Part shown: piece by piece, positions 15,836-24,967 of the stretch
Numbering within the stretch: position 1 is the stretch's first letter
How the letters are laid out: the number at the start of each line of letters is the position of its first letter
Source of the DNA: Ferroacidibacillus organovorans
GTDB lineage: Bacteria; Bacillota; Bacilli; Alicyclobacillales; SLC66
DNA: 64,000 bases
Direction of reading: 5' to 3'
NCBI RefSeq assembly: GCF_001642725.1
Contig: NZ_LSUQ01000005.1
Location: forward strand, 1 to 64,000
The notes under the pieces: model-generated
Told to the model about the DNA's origin: nothing
What the model saw: the letters and a program-made list of their open reading frames with translations, nothing else
The model's database searches: none
Translations under genes and position numbers: made by a program

Positions 15836-18318
15836 TCAGGTTGTGGGTATCAACTTCCACGTCATTGTCGCAGGAGAATGGATGACTTGGTTTCGTGAAA
15901 GCATAGGTTCATACAATCCATTCCACCACGGAGGAAGGAAGTTTTCATACCAAGGAGAGAGTGGATTTTCACTCTGTCCACCGGGATAAATACCATATCC
16001 TTGGTCACTCGCCAGATTCATCACGAATCGCCAACTCGGGCCAGCTGTTGCATTTGGAAATCCATCAGCTGCGTCAACGGTCCAGCTGTCGCCGCTACCG
16101 GGGCGTGGCCCATAGCCTAATGAGGCTACCTGTGTTAACGAGGGGACTGCGCGAAAATGTATGCGACCCCACGTCCAAGAAGAAACGGGTCCTGCCAAGT
16201 GGCTGTGGAGTGTGGAGACCGCTTGTAAAAACGAGATTTTCATAACCTGTGCGGAATCCCTTTTCGTACTTCCCGGAGGTGAGAACGCTGCGTTGGTTGG
16301 TTCATCGTCCAGAATTGCAGATCCTCGTCTAATGGAGCATTCCCGGGAGTTATCGCCAGATTGGCATCGGCATTCACGTTGACGTGATCCACTTTCCACC
16401 AAGGGGAAAACGTGTTTTTCAGATAATCTGTCCAAAATGTCCACCAGAGTGTTGCGGCCGCGGAGTTCACACTCATGTGATCATTCCAGCGCGACAAGAT
16501 CATTCGCGCTTGAGCAGGTTGTGACGGGAGATTGGTTCCGTTTAGGGTATGAAGCAGAATCGGTACAATCTGTTCTGCCAGAATGTCTCTCGTGTCATTT
16601 TGGAGGGTTTCCATGTCTTTGACGGTGAGATGCTTCGCGTTATGTAGTGTTTTATAGATTTCGTCTGCCCGATACCCATTCGAGAAAAAATCGGCGGACG
16701 TACCGATATAGTAGGGATAGTTTGCACTGACGACGCGTTGATTGGCTGAAAAGACGATTCCGCTTGGCGGGTTGTAAACGTGGGGGATATCTTGATAAGG
16801 AATTGTTCCAACAATCTTTGCAGTTCCGTTCCCAGGGAGGGGTAGCCAAGGATCTGGAGTGTTTACAATTGGATAGTATCCGGCAGAAATCATGCCGATG
16901 TTTCCGGCACGGTCTGCATAGACGAAATTTTGGGTGGGGGCATGCCAGTTGCGCAAGGCGGATTGGAAATCGGGAAAATTTTTGGCGCGCACCACATCAA
17001 GCATACTTTGAAGATCAGGGCTTGGGAGATTACCCATCCAATCGACAGCTAGAGTCATTCCGGATTGTGTAAGCACAGGCCCTTGTTTTGCAATTTGCAC
17101 GATGAGCGATACGGGTGCTTTTCCTTTGACGGGTATTTGATAGCGCACGCGCTGAAATGGAATGTATCGATTTTTATAAAGATATTGGCCAGGATACTTT
17201 GGATTGGTGTACTCGTGGTAAAAAAATGTTGATTGATTCTGTACATCGGTCAGGCTCCAGCTTATGGAGCGATTGTGACCAATGAGAATGATTGGAAGGC
17301 CGGGAACACTCACCCCGCTAAAATGAAAACTTGGTGATGACCCGCTAACTTGGTACCAAATGGAGGGGAGTGTCAGATTGAGGTGAGGATCGCCCGCCAT
17401 GAGTGGCTTTCCGGAAGCTGTACGGAATCCCGAGACTGCCCAATTGTTGCTGTTTGAGTAAGTGTGAATAAGCCCTTTTGGTAATTGTTCGAATTCATGC
17501 GCCAAAACGTTTGCGGCGTGCGCCTCGCCCACTGTGACAGACTGCTCAAAGGATATGGGAACGGCGGCGGCGTGCGTGTAGGGACCTGGATCGTATGGGT
17601 GTTGCACTGTTTTTGCGATAACAGGAAACCAATCCATCGCGCGTTTGTATCCTAATGCGTGAACAAGGATCGCATAATCGATCGGCGTTGTCGAAAAATC
17701 GAGTGTTTGAGTCATATCTCCCTGAATGACCAAGGAGTCAACGGGCGTCCACGGCGCAGGTGTGTAATTGAGCAGTTTGAACATCGTGGGAAGTTGATGT
17801 GTCTTCTCGTCAAATGATATTCGTGCATTGACACCTTTAGAGAATGCGGTCAACGCTTGATGCGCAGTACTGGAAGCCGGCGTCGTGAGCCATTCTTTGA
17901 CGGCTGTACGACTGATTCCTAACGTGTCTTCAAATTGATCGGAAGGAAGTGTGTCTTGCCCAACAACTTGAGAGAGTAACCCCTCACCTTGCCGTCTCAT
18001 CAGATCCATTTGAAAGAGTCGAAATGTAGCCTGAAGGTAGCCCATTGCAAAAAAAAGATCCGCGTTCGTTTTCGCATCGATGTATGCGCTTCCGTTTGCG
18101 GTAAACGAGATTTGTGCGGGTTGCTGTAAGCCGGCAAGAGCAATGGAGCGATTTCGAGGCAGTAAGGCGCCGGCAACTATGGTAAAAACACCGGTGGAGG
18201 GGTTTAATAAAGTGCCTAGAGGAGGCAATGACCCCATTCCTGTTGCGCTAACATCAAGAATGGCTAAGCTAAAGAGAGAAGAAAGGGTAAGATTAAGAGT
18301 TTTACGCCATTTCATCAA
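15836..18318 (-). pseudogene. Penicillin acylase family N-terminal nucleophile hydrolase, frameshifted
   Basis: A secreted or membrane-tethered penicillin amidase/acyl-homoserine-lactone acylase-like gene. The N-terminus has a hydrophobic signal, then the alpha-chain region; the beta-chain nucleophile serine is about residue 290 in NSNNWAVSG, followed by GDPHL. The main frame (18318 to 16240) runs out into an unrelated tail after TMNQPT. The conserved C-terminus (NAAFSPPG, then SSWTWGRIHFRAV) continues in the next frame to 15836. The shift lies at a CCAA repeat (16293-16302 read in reverse): one more unit would restore Asn-Gln-Pro-Thr-Asn-Ala-Ala and a protein of about 828 residues. Start is TTG 18318 or ATG 18315 after GGAGGTG. 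It may be a true mutation, a switchable repeat or a sequencing error. Confidence 0.88.
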
Positions 18319-18390
18319 AAGTAGCGCACCTCCATGGTGCGGATCGCATCACACGGGGTGCAATCCAACACGTTTCTTGAATGGTTATTG

Positions 18391-18975
18391 TCAATATGCA
18401 CTCATCATTGCCTCAAGGTGGCGTTTTCGATCAGGCCACTCCTCATCAATGATGCTGTAATAAACGGTGTCCCGTATATATCCGTCGTGTAAGATGCGAT
18501 GCTTGCGAAGAATGCCCTCTTTTGTTGCGCCAATTCGCGCAATCGCCTGCTGAGAGCGCACATTGCGCGCGTCCGTTTTCAGTTGGACCCGAACCATCCC
18601 TAATGTCTCAAAACCGTGTCTGAGGAGGAGGTATTTACACTCTGTATTAATCGCGGTGCGCCAAACGCGCGGAGCGAGCCATGTCCAGCCGATCTCGACG
18701 TGACGATTTGCTGCGGAGTAGTCCAAATAACGCGTACTACCGATCAGTTGATTTGTGGCATGCTCCCGTATCGCGTAGGGAAAATCAATGCCCTCGCGTT
18801 TGTCAATCAACGCACGTTCTACAATTTCGGCCATGTCTTCCTTTGTGTGAACAGACGAAGGGAGATAAGTCCAAATTTGTTCATCTTGGCATGTGAGAAA
18901 AAGTTCATCTATGTGTTCTTCACGGAGTGGGATGAGCGTCACTTGGCGTCCGGTTAATTCGGGTAGGTTAAGCAT
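18391..18975 (-). CDS. RimJ/RimL-type GNAT acetyltransferase
   Basis: A 194-residue GNAT protein of the ribosomal-protein-alanine acetyltransferase type, with conserved LRPL-like N-terminus (VTLIPLREEH), IGSTRYLDY, EIGWTWLAPRVWRT and the C-terminal ARIGATKEGILRKH block. The ATG at 18975 has GGAAG six bases upstream; the ATG at 18981 abuts that site. It probably acetylates an N-terminal amine or a small molecule. Divergent from the ABC importer operon and 72 bases upstream of the acylase gene on the same strand. Confidence 0.88.
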   Translation of the reverse strand: MLNLPELTGRQVTLIPLREEHIDELFLTCQDEQIWTYLPSSVHTKEDMAEIVERALIDKREGIDFPYAIREHATNQLIGSTRYLDYSAANRHVEIGWTWLAPRVWRTAINTECKYLLLRHGFETLGMVRVQLKTDARNVRSQQAIARIGATKEGILRKHRILHDGYIRDTVYYSIIDEEWPDRKRHLEAMMSAY

Positions 18976-19077
18976 GTTCATCTTCCTTTTGAAATTCTCT
19001 ATAAGGTTAATGAGTGGATAAGAAGAGCTTGCGTACCCATCATACTAGAATTCACAGATGAAACATAGCTGTCACAT

Positions 19078-19097
19078 TTCCGAAAATGTTTTCGGAA
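19078..19097. promoter_or_regulatory. Perfect palindrome, operator candidate A
   Basis: TTCCGAAAA-TG-TTTTCGGAA is a perfect 20-base palindrome, 37 bases upstream of the -35 of the importer promoter. Its core CCGAAA-N4-TTTCGG recurs at 19251-19266. Confidence 0.55.
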
Positions 19098-19133
19098 CGT
19101 TAAATAGATGAAAAAAGTTTTTTGTTCAATCTA

Positions 19134-19162
19134 TTGAAACATGTAAGCGATTACTTTATGAT
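19134..19162 (+). promoter_or_regulatory. Promoter of the ABC importer operon
   Basis: TTGAAA (19134-19139), 17-base spacer, TATGAT (19157-19162). This predicts a leader of about 130 bases before the binding-protein start. Confidence 0.65.
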
Positions 19163-19175
19163 GATCGCATAGGAA

Positions 19176-19234
19176 ACTTCTATATTTTCACGGGATAGTG
19201 TTAGGTTTGTTCACGATTCCTAAAATATAGAGGT
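19176..19234 (+). repeat. Long leader stem-loop before the binding-protein gene
   Basis: ACTTCTATATTTT (19176-19188) pairs with AAAATATAGAGGT (19222-19234), 13 bp with one G-T pair, enclosing a 33-base loop. It begins close to the predicted transcript start, so it could protect or regulate the mRNA 5' end. Confidence 0.6.
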
Positions 19235-19249
19235 AGAAACGTTGGTGGA

Positions 19250-19267
19250 ACCGAAATCCTTTTCGGT
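19250..19267. promoter_or_regulatory. Operator candidate B or leader hairpin
   Basis: ACCGAAA-TCCT-TTTCGGT, with the same CCGAAA-N4-TTTCGG core as candidate A. It lies about 80 bases downstream of the predicted start point and about 30 before the start codon. It could be a second regulator site or an mRNA hairpin. Confidence 0.5.
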
Positions 19268-19297
19268 CGATTGTCAATTCACAAGGGGGGTCAAAGA

Positions 19298-20959
19298 ATG
19301 AAACATCGTAAAAAAATAGGACTTGTCAGCGCAGCGGTTCTCGTCGGGACGCTCGCTGGTTTCACGCAACCGTCGCACGCTGTCGCGCGACTCGGCCAGC
19401 ATGCAGCGAAACACGCAAGCGCAAACACGACACCGCTTACCATTGTTCCGGGACCAAACGGGGATTTTCAAAATGATTTCAACCCATTCTCACCTGCTGC
19501 GAATTACGGAACGATCGGACTGATTTACCAACCGCTTTTCTATTTTGACAACATCAGTGGAAAAACCTATCCGCTCATGGGCATGTCGTATTCGTGGACG
19601 AACGCGAACAAAACGTTAATCGTACATTTACGCAATGCGAAGTGGTCGAATGGAACCGCATTCACGTCGAGTGACGTTGTTTTTACATTTGATCTGCTGA
19701 AAAAGTATCCTGCGGCAGACGCGAACGGTGTGTGGTCACAGCTTTCCTCGGTGCAGGCGAGAGGTCCTCACGAAGTGGTCTTTCAGTTCAAACAGGCGAA
19801 TGTTCCATTTGCCTCTTACGTTCTAGAGCAATTCATTGTACCGCAACGCGTCTGGGCGAAACTTGGCGACCCGACAAAGGTCGGCGCGATGCAACCGATG
19901 GGTACTGGACCTTACATTCTGTCCTCTTTTAACGCTCAAGATTATAAATTCTACTCTAATCTTCAATATTGGGGCGGTCCTCCGGTCGTCCGCAATCTCG
20001 ACTTTCCTGCGTATTCTGGTAACCAGAGTGCAGACTTGGCGCTCGCAACCGGGCAAATCGCGTGGGCAGGGATTTTTATTCCGAGCATTCAGTCGATCTA
20101 TGCGTCAAAGAATCCGCACAATAAGTACTGGTTTCCGCCGTCAAACGTTGTCATGCTCTATACGAATCTGCAAGATCCACTGTTGAGCCAACTCCCTGTG
20201 CGTCAGGCCATGAGTCTTGCGATCAACCGCAATCAACTCTATTTGCAAGGGGAGTACGGTTATGAGCCGCCAGCGAGCCCCACGGGACTCGTGCTTCCGA
20301 ACAATAAGGCGTGGGTGGATCACGCTCTTCCGAAGCAGGATCTCGCCTTCTCATACAACCCGGCCAAAGCGATACAAATTCTTGAAAAGGCCGGATTTAA
20401 GAAAAATGCGCAAGGCATTTTTTCCAAAAACGGGAAACCGCTCTCCTTTACGCTACAAGTTGTCTCTGGTTGGACCGACTGGGATACGGATGCTTCCCTC
20501 ATAGCCAACCAACTCGGGAAAATTGGCATCAAGGTGAACGTACAAGAGGAGCAGTTTGGAGCATACTTCAGCAACATCAACAGTGCCAAGAAAAACTATC
20601 AACTGGCCATTTCCTGGACGAATACGGGACCGTCCCCTTACTTCCTGTATCAGAACATGTTAAACAGTAAGGGATCCTTCAACGTCGAACAGTTGCGCAA
20701 TGCGACGGTCGATCACGCGCTCCAGATGTTCTCTCAAACCTCATCGTCAGCGGTTCAACACCAGGCGATCAATACGCTTGAAAAGTACATGGCAGAGCAG
20801 CTTCCGAGCATTCCACTCGTGTTTGGTGCTACATGGAATGAGTATAACGACACGAACTATACAGGGTGGCCAACGGCGAGCAATCCGTATGTGAACCCAG
20901 CGCCCTTTACTCCAATTTCAGTAGGCATTGTCTTGACCCACTTGAAACCTGTCAACTAA
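19298..20959 (+). CDS. ABC transporter substrate-binding protein (family 5)
   Basis: A 553-residue extracytoplasmic solute-binding protein of the oligopeptide/dipeptide family (SBP_bac_5), which also contains binders of cello-oligosaccharides and other beta-glucosides. The N-terminus is a signal peptide with a basic start, a hydrophobic core (about residues 7-22) and a possible SHA cleavage site near residue 30. There is no lipobox cysteine, unusual for a Gram-positive binding protein. ATG 19298 follows GGGGGG. The downstream LacI and GH1 genes point to a sugar ligand rather than a peptide. Confidence 0.92.
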   Translation: MKHRKKIGLVSAAVLVGTLAGFTQPSHAVARLGQHAAKHASANTTPLTIVPGPNGDFQNDFNPFSPAANYGTIGLIYQPLFYFDNISGKTYPLMGMSYSWTNANKTLIVHLRNAKWSNGTAFTSSDVVFTFDLLKKYPAADANGVWSQLSSVQARGPHEVVFQFKQANVPFASYVLEQFIVPQRVWAKLGDPTKVGAMQPMGTGPYILSSFNAQDYKFYSNLQYWGGPPVVRNLDFPAYSGNQSADLALATGQIAWAGIFIPSIQSIYASKNPHNKYWFPPSNVVMLYTNLQDPLLSQLPVRQAMSLAINRNQLYLQGEYGYEPPASPTGLVLPNNKAWVDHALPKQDLAFSYNPAKAIQILEKAGFKKNAQGIFSKNGKPLSFTLQVVSGWTDWDTDASLIANQLGKIGIKVNVQEEQFGAYFSNINSAKKNYQLAISWTNTGPSPYFLYQNMLNSKGSFNVEQLRNATVDHALQMFSQTSSSAVQHQAINTLEKYMAEQLPSIPLVFGATWNEYNDTNYTGWPTASNPYVNPAPFTPISVGIVLTHLKPVN

Positions 20960-21075
20960 GGTTGATTCACCTATTGACACGTTGGGAAAAGCGTGACTTG
21001 TTCCGGAAGATGCATCGAAGTTCGATGGATCTTCCGGGCGCCTATTTGAGAGTCTTTGTGTAAGGGGGAAATGCA

Positions 21076-22065
21076 ATGCGTTATTTTTTTAATCGCTTAG
21101 GGTTCCTGCTCATCTCACTCTGGGCAGCCGTCACACTCAACTTTGTCCTGCCGCGGCTCATGCCCGGCAACCCGGCGGAGATCATGTTTGCCAAGTTTCA
21201 GGGACGCATGCTTCCGCAGGAACTGCACGCACTTGAGTTGCAGTTTGGATTCAGCAATCAACCGTGGCCAATTCAATACTTCCAATATCTTGGTAATATG
21301 ATCACAGGGCATTTTGGCCTATCCTTTACGTATTATCCTGTACCTGTTGCGACGGTAATCGCCACCAGTTTACCTTGGACGATCGGTGCAGTGGGATTTG
21401 CGACGCTGCTCTCGGTGATTGTGGGTTCTTTTGGTGGAATTCTGATCGCTTGGCGACGCGGTGGAATGCTCGATCGCACCCTTCCAATCGCCACGATGTT
21501 TTTTCAAGCGATTCCCTATAACTGGAGTGCCTTTATGTTGCTTTTCGTTTTCGGGTTTACGTTGAATTGGTTTCCGATGTACCACAGTTATGGAACGAAT
21601 CAGACACCAGGTTTTAATTGGCCATTTCTTTCTAGCGTTTTACGGCACGGCGTTCTCCCTGTCGCCACGATTTTTATCAGTGGCGTCAGCGGCTGGATTA
21701 TCGGAATGCGCAACAACATGATCAACACGCTCGGCGAAGACTACGTTGTCTTTGCAGAAGCGAAAGGAGTCTCTGCGCGGCGTTTGATGTTTTCGTACGC
21801 GGCGCGAAACGCATTGCTCCCTCAGGTGACGGGTTTGGCGATTGCGCTCAGTTCGATTGTCGGCGGCTCGATTCTCATGGAGCAGGTTTTTTCGTACCCC
21901 GGTATCGGCTTTCAACTCAACACGGCAGTATCCAATGAAGATTATCCGCTGATTCAAGGCATGTTTCTCATCATCGCGCTGTGCGTTTTGATCGCGAACT
22001 TTATCGTCGACATGGTCTATGCGAGGCTTGATCCACGCGTGCGCACAGGGGGTGCATCGTCGTGA
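21076..22065 (+). CDS. ABC transporter permease (DppB/OppB type)
   Basis: A 329-residue inner-membrane permease with about six spans. The N-terminal MRYFFNRLGFLLISLWAAVTLNF is typical of DppB-like permeases, and the cytoplasmic EAA loop (AEAKGVSARRLMFSYAARNALLP) contacts the ATPase. Its stop overlaps the GTG start of the second permease by four bases. AAGGGGG lies upstream of the ATG. It should form the membrane channel with the next gene product. Confidence 0.94.
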   Translation: MRYFFNRLGFLLISLWAAVTLNFVLPRLMPGNPAEIMFAKFQGRMLPQELHALELQFGFSNQPWPIQYFQYLGNMITGHFGLSFTYYPVPVATVIATSLPWTIGAVGFATLLSVIVGSFGGILIAWRRGGMLDRTLPIATMFFQAIPYNWSAFMLLFVFGFTLNWFPMYHSYGTNQTPGFNWPFLSSVLRHGVLPVATIFISGVSGWIIGMRNNMINTLGEDYVVFAEAKGVSARRLMFSYAARNALLPQVTGLAIALSSIVGGSILMEQVFSYPGIGFQLNTAVSNEDYPLIQGMFLIIALCVLIANFIVDMVYARLDPRVRTGGASS

Positions 22066-22988
22066 TCGCGGAAGCTACACTGCCTAAATCACAGCCGCCT
22101 GCCGTGGTTAAAAAGAAACGATGGAGGAATTTGCGCGCCTTTGTTCGCAATCCGCGCGCGATTGCGGGCATGAGCATTCTCGGGATCTTTGTCTTTATCG
22201 CCGTATTTGCTCCGTGGATTGCTCGCTACAATCCACAAGCCACGGAATTTCTGCCGTCGCAGGGACCGAGCGCAGCGCACTGGTTCGGCACGACCAACAC
22301 GGGTCAGGATCTTTTTTCACAGTTTGTGTGGGGGACGCAAACGACACTCTTGGTCGGGTTTGGCGGAGGGACCATTCAATTGATTCTAGGTCTCACCATC
22401 GGCATGTATGGCGGCTATAAGGGCGGCGTTATTGATGCGATCTTAAACGTCCTATCGAACATTTTCCTCGTGTTGCCCGCATTGGCGCTGCTTATCGTTA
22501 TTGAATCCTACATTCGTAACACGACACCGCTTATCAACGGACTAATCATCGGGCTTACCGGGTGGGCGTGGGGCGCGCGCGTCTTTCGAGCGCAGACGAT
22601 GTCTTTGGTGGGTCGCGACTTTGTGGTCGCCGCGAAGCTCTCTGGTCAGTCTGATTGGCGAATCATGTTTACCGAAATTCTCCCTAACATGTACTCAATT
22701 GCCGCATCCAGCTTTATGTACTCGTGTCTCGGTGCCATTCTCGCCGAGGCGGGACTCGCCTATCTCGGGCTTGAAAACCTGAATTCTAACAGTTGGGGAA
22801 CGATTCTCTACTGGGCGTTTAACGGTGACGCAATGTTAACCGGCGCCTGGTACTGGTTTGTGCCGCCAGGTCTCGCGATTGCGCTTGTTGGCATGAGCTT
22901 TGCCTTGATGAATTTTGCAATGGATCAGATCACGAATCCGCGACTCAACGTGGCGAAGCGAAGGGGGAGCCAACGTGACAGAGCGTAA
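22062..22988 (+). CDS. ABC transporter permease (DppC/OppC type)
   Basis: A 308-residue permease with a cytoplasmic N-terminal segment, a first span around residues 38-60 and five more spans. The GTTNTGQDLFSQ loop after span 1 and the EAA loop (AAKLSGQSDWRIMFTEILPN) are family hallmarks. GTG 22062 overlaps the preceding stop. Pairs with the upstream permease. Confidence 0.94.
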   Translation: MIAEATLPKSQPPAVVKKKRWRNLRAFVRNPRAIAGMSILGIFVFIAVFAPWIARYNPQATEFLPSQGPSAAHWFGTTNTGQDLFSQFVWGTQTTLLVGFGGGTIQLILGLTIGMYGGYKGGVIDAILNVLSNIFLVLPALALLIVIESYIRNTTPLINGLIIGLTGWAWGARVFRAQTMSLVGRDFVVAAKLSGQSDWRIMFTEILPNMYSIAASSFMYSCLGAILAEAGLAYLGLENLNSNSWGTILYWAFNGDAMLTGAWYWFVPPGLAIALVGMSFALMNFAMDQITNPRLNVAKRRGSQRDRA

Positions 22989-23967
22989 ACCTGTCCTCGA
23001 AATCGAGCATCTCTCTGTTGCGTATGACTCACCGCGCGGCCCCGTCCAGGCAGTTAACGACGTTTCGCTCGCGATCTATGAAGAGGAGATCGTCGGGCTG
23101 GTCGGGGAATCAGGTTCTGGGAAATCGACCATGGCGTACGCGATCATGCGGTTATTAAAAGGTGTGGCGTATGTTACAGGCGGAAGCATCAAAATCAACG
23201 GTAAAGATGTTTACGGTTTATCCAAGCAGGAGTTACGGGCGTTTCGCTGGGCTGAGATGGCAATGGTGTTTCAAAGTGCGATGAGCGCGCTCAATCCAGT
23301 GATGACCGTCGAACAGCAGATTGCAGATACGATCCGCAGTCATCAGAAAAATGCGTCGTCTGCGGAGATTCGCAAGCGCGCGGAAGAGCTTCTCGACCTT
23401 GTGCGCATTGATCGCAAGCATCTCAAAAGCTATCCGCATCAACTCTCGGGTGGGATGAAACAGCGTGTCGTTATCGCGATTGCGATTTGTCTCAAGCCGT
23501 CGCTTGTGATCATGGATGAGCCGACGACTGCGCTCGACGTGGTGGTGCAGCGCTCGATTCTGGATCAGATTCAGGAGATTCAACGCGAGGTAAAGTTCGC
23601 CATTCTCTTCATCAGCCATGATTTCAGTCTCGTCTCCGAACTCGCTTCACGCGTGGCAATCATGTACGCGGGGCGCGTGGTTGAGTTGGCGGGCAGTCGC
23701 CGACTCCGCGTCGCCGGTGAGCATCACCCGTATACAGAGGGCTTGTTACGGGCGATTCCGCGTTTGACGGCGGATGATGTTGTGATTGAGGGAATTCCCG
23801 GCAATCCGCCGAATCTCGTGGAACTCCCGAGTGGATGTGCGTTTCATCCGCGCTGCGCACACGCGACAGAGCGCTGTGCCGTGGAGGAACCGCGGCTGCA
23901 AAAGACGGGACAGGCGGAAATTGCGTGCCACTTGTTCCAGGGTCGGGAGGTTCCCCAACATGTCTGA
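22975..23967 (+). CDS. ABC transporter ATP-binding protein (DppD/OppD type)
   Basis: A 330-residue ATPase. Walker A is GESGSGKST, the signature is LSGGMKQR, and Walker B is LVIMDEPTTALD with the H-loop SHD. The C-terminal oligopeptide-transporter extension has a cysteine-rich cluster (CAFHPRCAHATERC) that in relatives binds an iron-sulfur centre or metal. GTG 22975 follows GGGGGAG and overlaps the end of the permease gene. Confidence 0.95.
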   Translation: MTERKPVLEIEHLSVAYDSPRGPVQAVNDVSLAIYEEEIVGLVGESGSGKSTMAYAIMRLLKGVAYVTGGSIKINGKDVYGLSKQELRAFRWAEMAMVFQSAMSALNPVMTVEQQIADTIRSHQKNASSAEIRKRAEELLDLVRIDRKHLKSYPHQLSGGMKQRVVIAIAICLKPSLVIMDEPTTALDVVVQRSILDQIQEIQREVKFAILFISHDFSLVSELASRVAIMYAGRVVELAGSRRLRVAGEHHPYTEGLLRAIPRLTADDVVIEGIPGNPPNLVELPSGCAFHPRCAHATERCAVEEPRLQKTGQAEIACHLFQGREVPQHV

Positions 23968-24925
23968 TGATCCACTTTTACGTGTAGATGAGCTTGTCGT
24001 GCGTTTTCCCATAAAGGCAAACGGTCAGAAAACGTTTATCCGCCCGGTTGATCGGGTGTCATTTTTCATACGCGAGGGTGAGGTTCTCGCGTTGGTTGGT
24101 GAGTCGGGAAGCGGAAAAACGACAATTGGGAAAGCCATGATGCGCATTCTTGAACCGACGAGCGGCTCGATTCTTTTTGATCAAAAAGAAGTAGGGCATG
24201 TGCGGGGGAGGAAACTGATCGATTATCGCACGAGTGTTCAAATGATCTTTCAGGACCCGTTTGGTTCACTGAATCCTGTGCGAACGATCGAGCAACACCT
24301 TCAGTTTCCGCTGCAAAAGCATCAGCAGTTGCGTGGGCAGGCGCTTGATGAGCGAATCACCAGCTTGCTTGAGCAGGTGGGATTGACTCCTGTCGCGGAA
24401 ACGCGGATCAAGTACCCGCACGAGTTATCCGGAGGCCAACGCCAGCGTGTCGCGATTGCGCGCGCTCTCGCGGTGGGTCCGCGCTTTCTCGTGGCGGACG
24501 AACCCATTTCGATGCTGGATGTATCCATTCGCGCGGGTATCCTGCGACTTATGAATGAGTTGAAGGAGCAGTATCGGCTGGCATTTCTCTATATTACTCA
24601 TGATCTTGCGTCTGCGCGTTACTTTGGGGATCGCATTATGGTAATGTATGGCGGTAAAATTATGGAGAGTGCTGATTCGCGTGAATTGTTGCGCAGACCG
24701 CTCCATCCCTACACGCAACTGCTGCTTGCGGCGACTCCTGGTCACGAAGAGAAGCAGGCATTGCCGGAAACGAGCAATCTGCCTCCGAATTTGGCGGAGT
24801 CGCGCAAAGGCTGTCCGTTTGCTTCGCGGTGTCCGCATGTCACGGCACAGTGTGAGCAAGAAGAACCGAAGCTTGAAGAGATTACTGATTCACACGCTGT
24901 CGCCTGTCATCTTGTGTCAACGTGA
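23960..24925 (+). CDS. ABC transporter ATP-binding protein (DppF/OppF type)
   Basis: A 321-residue ATPase, partner of the preceding gene product. It has Walker A GESGSGKTT, signature LSGGQRQR, Walker B FLVADEPISMLD and the H-loop THD, plus the C-terminal cysteine cluster (CPFASRCPHVTAQC). ATG 23960 lies in the end of the previous gene (eight-base overlap) with GGGAGG upstream. It completes a five-gene importer. Confidence 0.95.
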   Translation: MSDDPLLRVDELVVRFPIKANGQKTFIRPVDRVSFFIREGEVLALVGESGSGKTTIGKAMMRILEPTSGSILFDQKEVGHVRGRKLIDYRTSVQMIFQDPFGSLNPVRTIEQHLQFPLQKHQQLRGQALDERITSLLEQVGLTPVAETRIKYPHELSGGQRQRVAIARALAVGPRFLVADEPISMLDVSIRAGILRLMNELKEQYRLAFLYITHDLASARYFGDRIMVMYGGKIMESADSRELLRRPLHPYTQLLLAATPGHEEKQALPETSNLPPNLAESRKGCPFASRCPHVTAQCEQEEPKLEEITDSHAVACHLVST

Positions 24926-24967
24926 CGTGTGTTTGAGGATGATGTGTAGGAAGGAGGAAGCCATTCT

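Larger units (their letters stand above)
18976..19297. other. 322-base divergent intergenic region
   Basis: No gene is visible. It holds the promoter, two matching palindromes and a long leader stem for the ABC importer operon (listed separately), and presumably the weakly defined promoter of the divergent acetyltransferase gene. Confidence 0.7.

Noticed and set aside
15836-16444. Separate small gene downstream of the acylase
   Set aside because: Its sequence from NAAFSPPG onward is the missing C-terminus of the acylase; its first part is only the acylase read out of frame.
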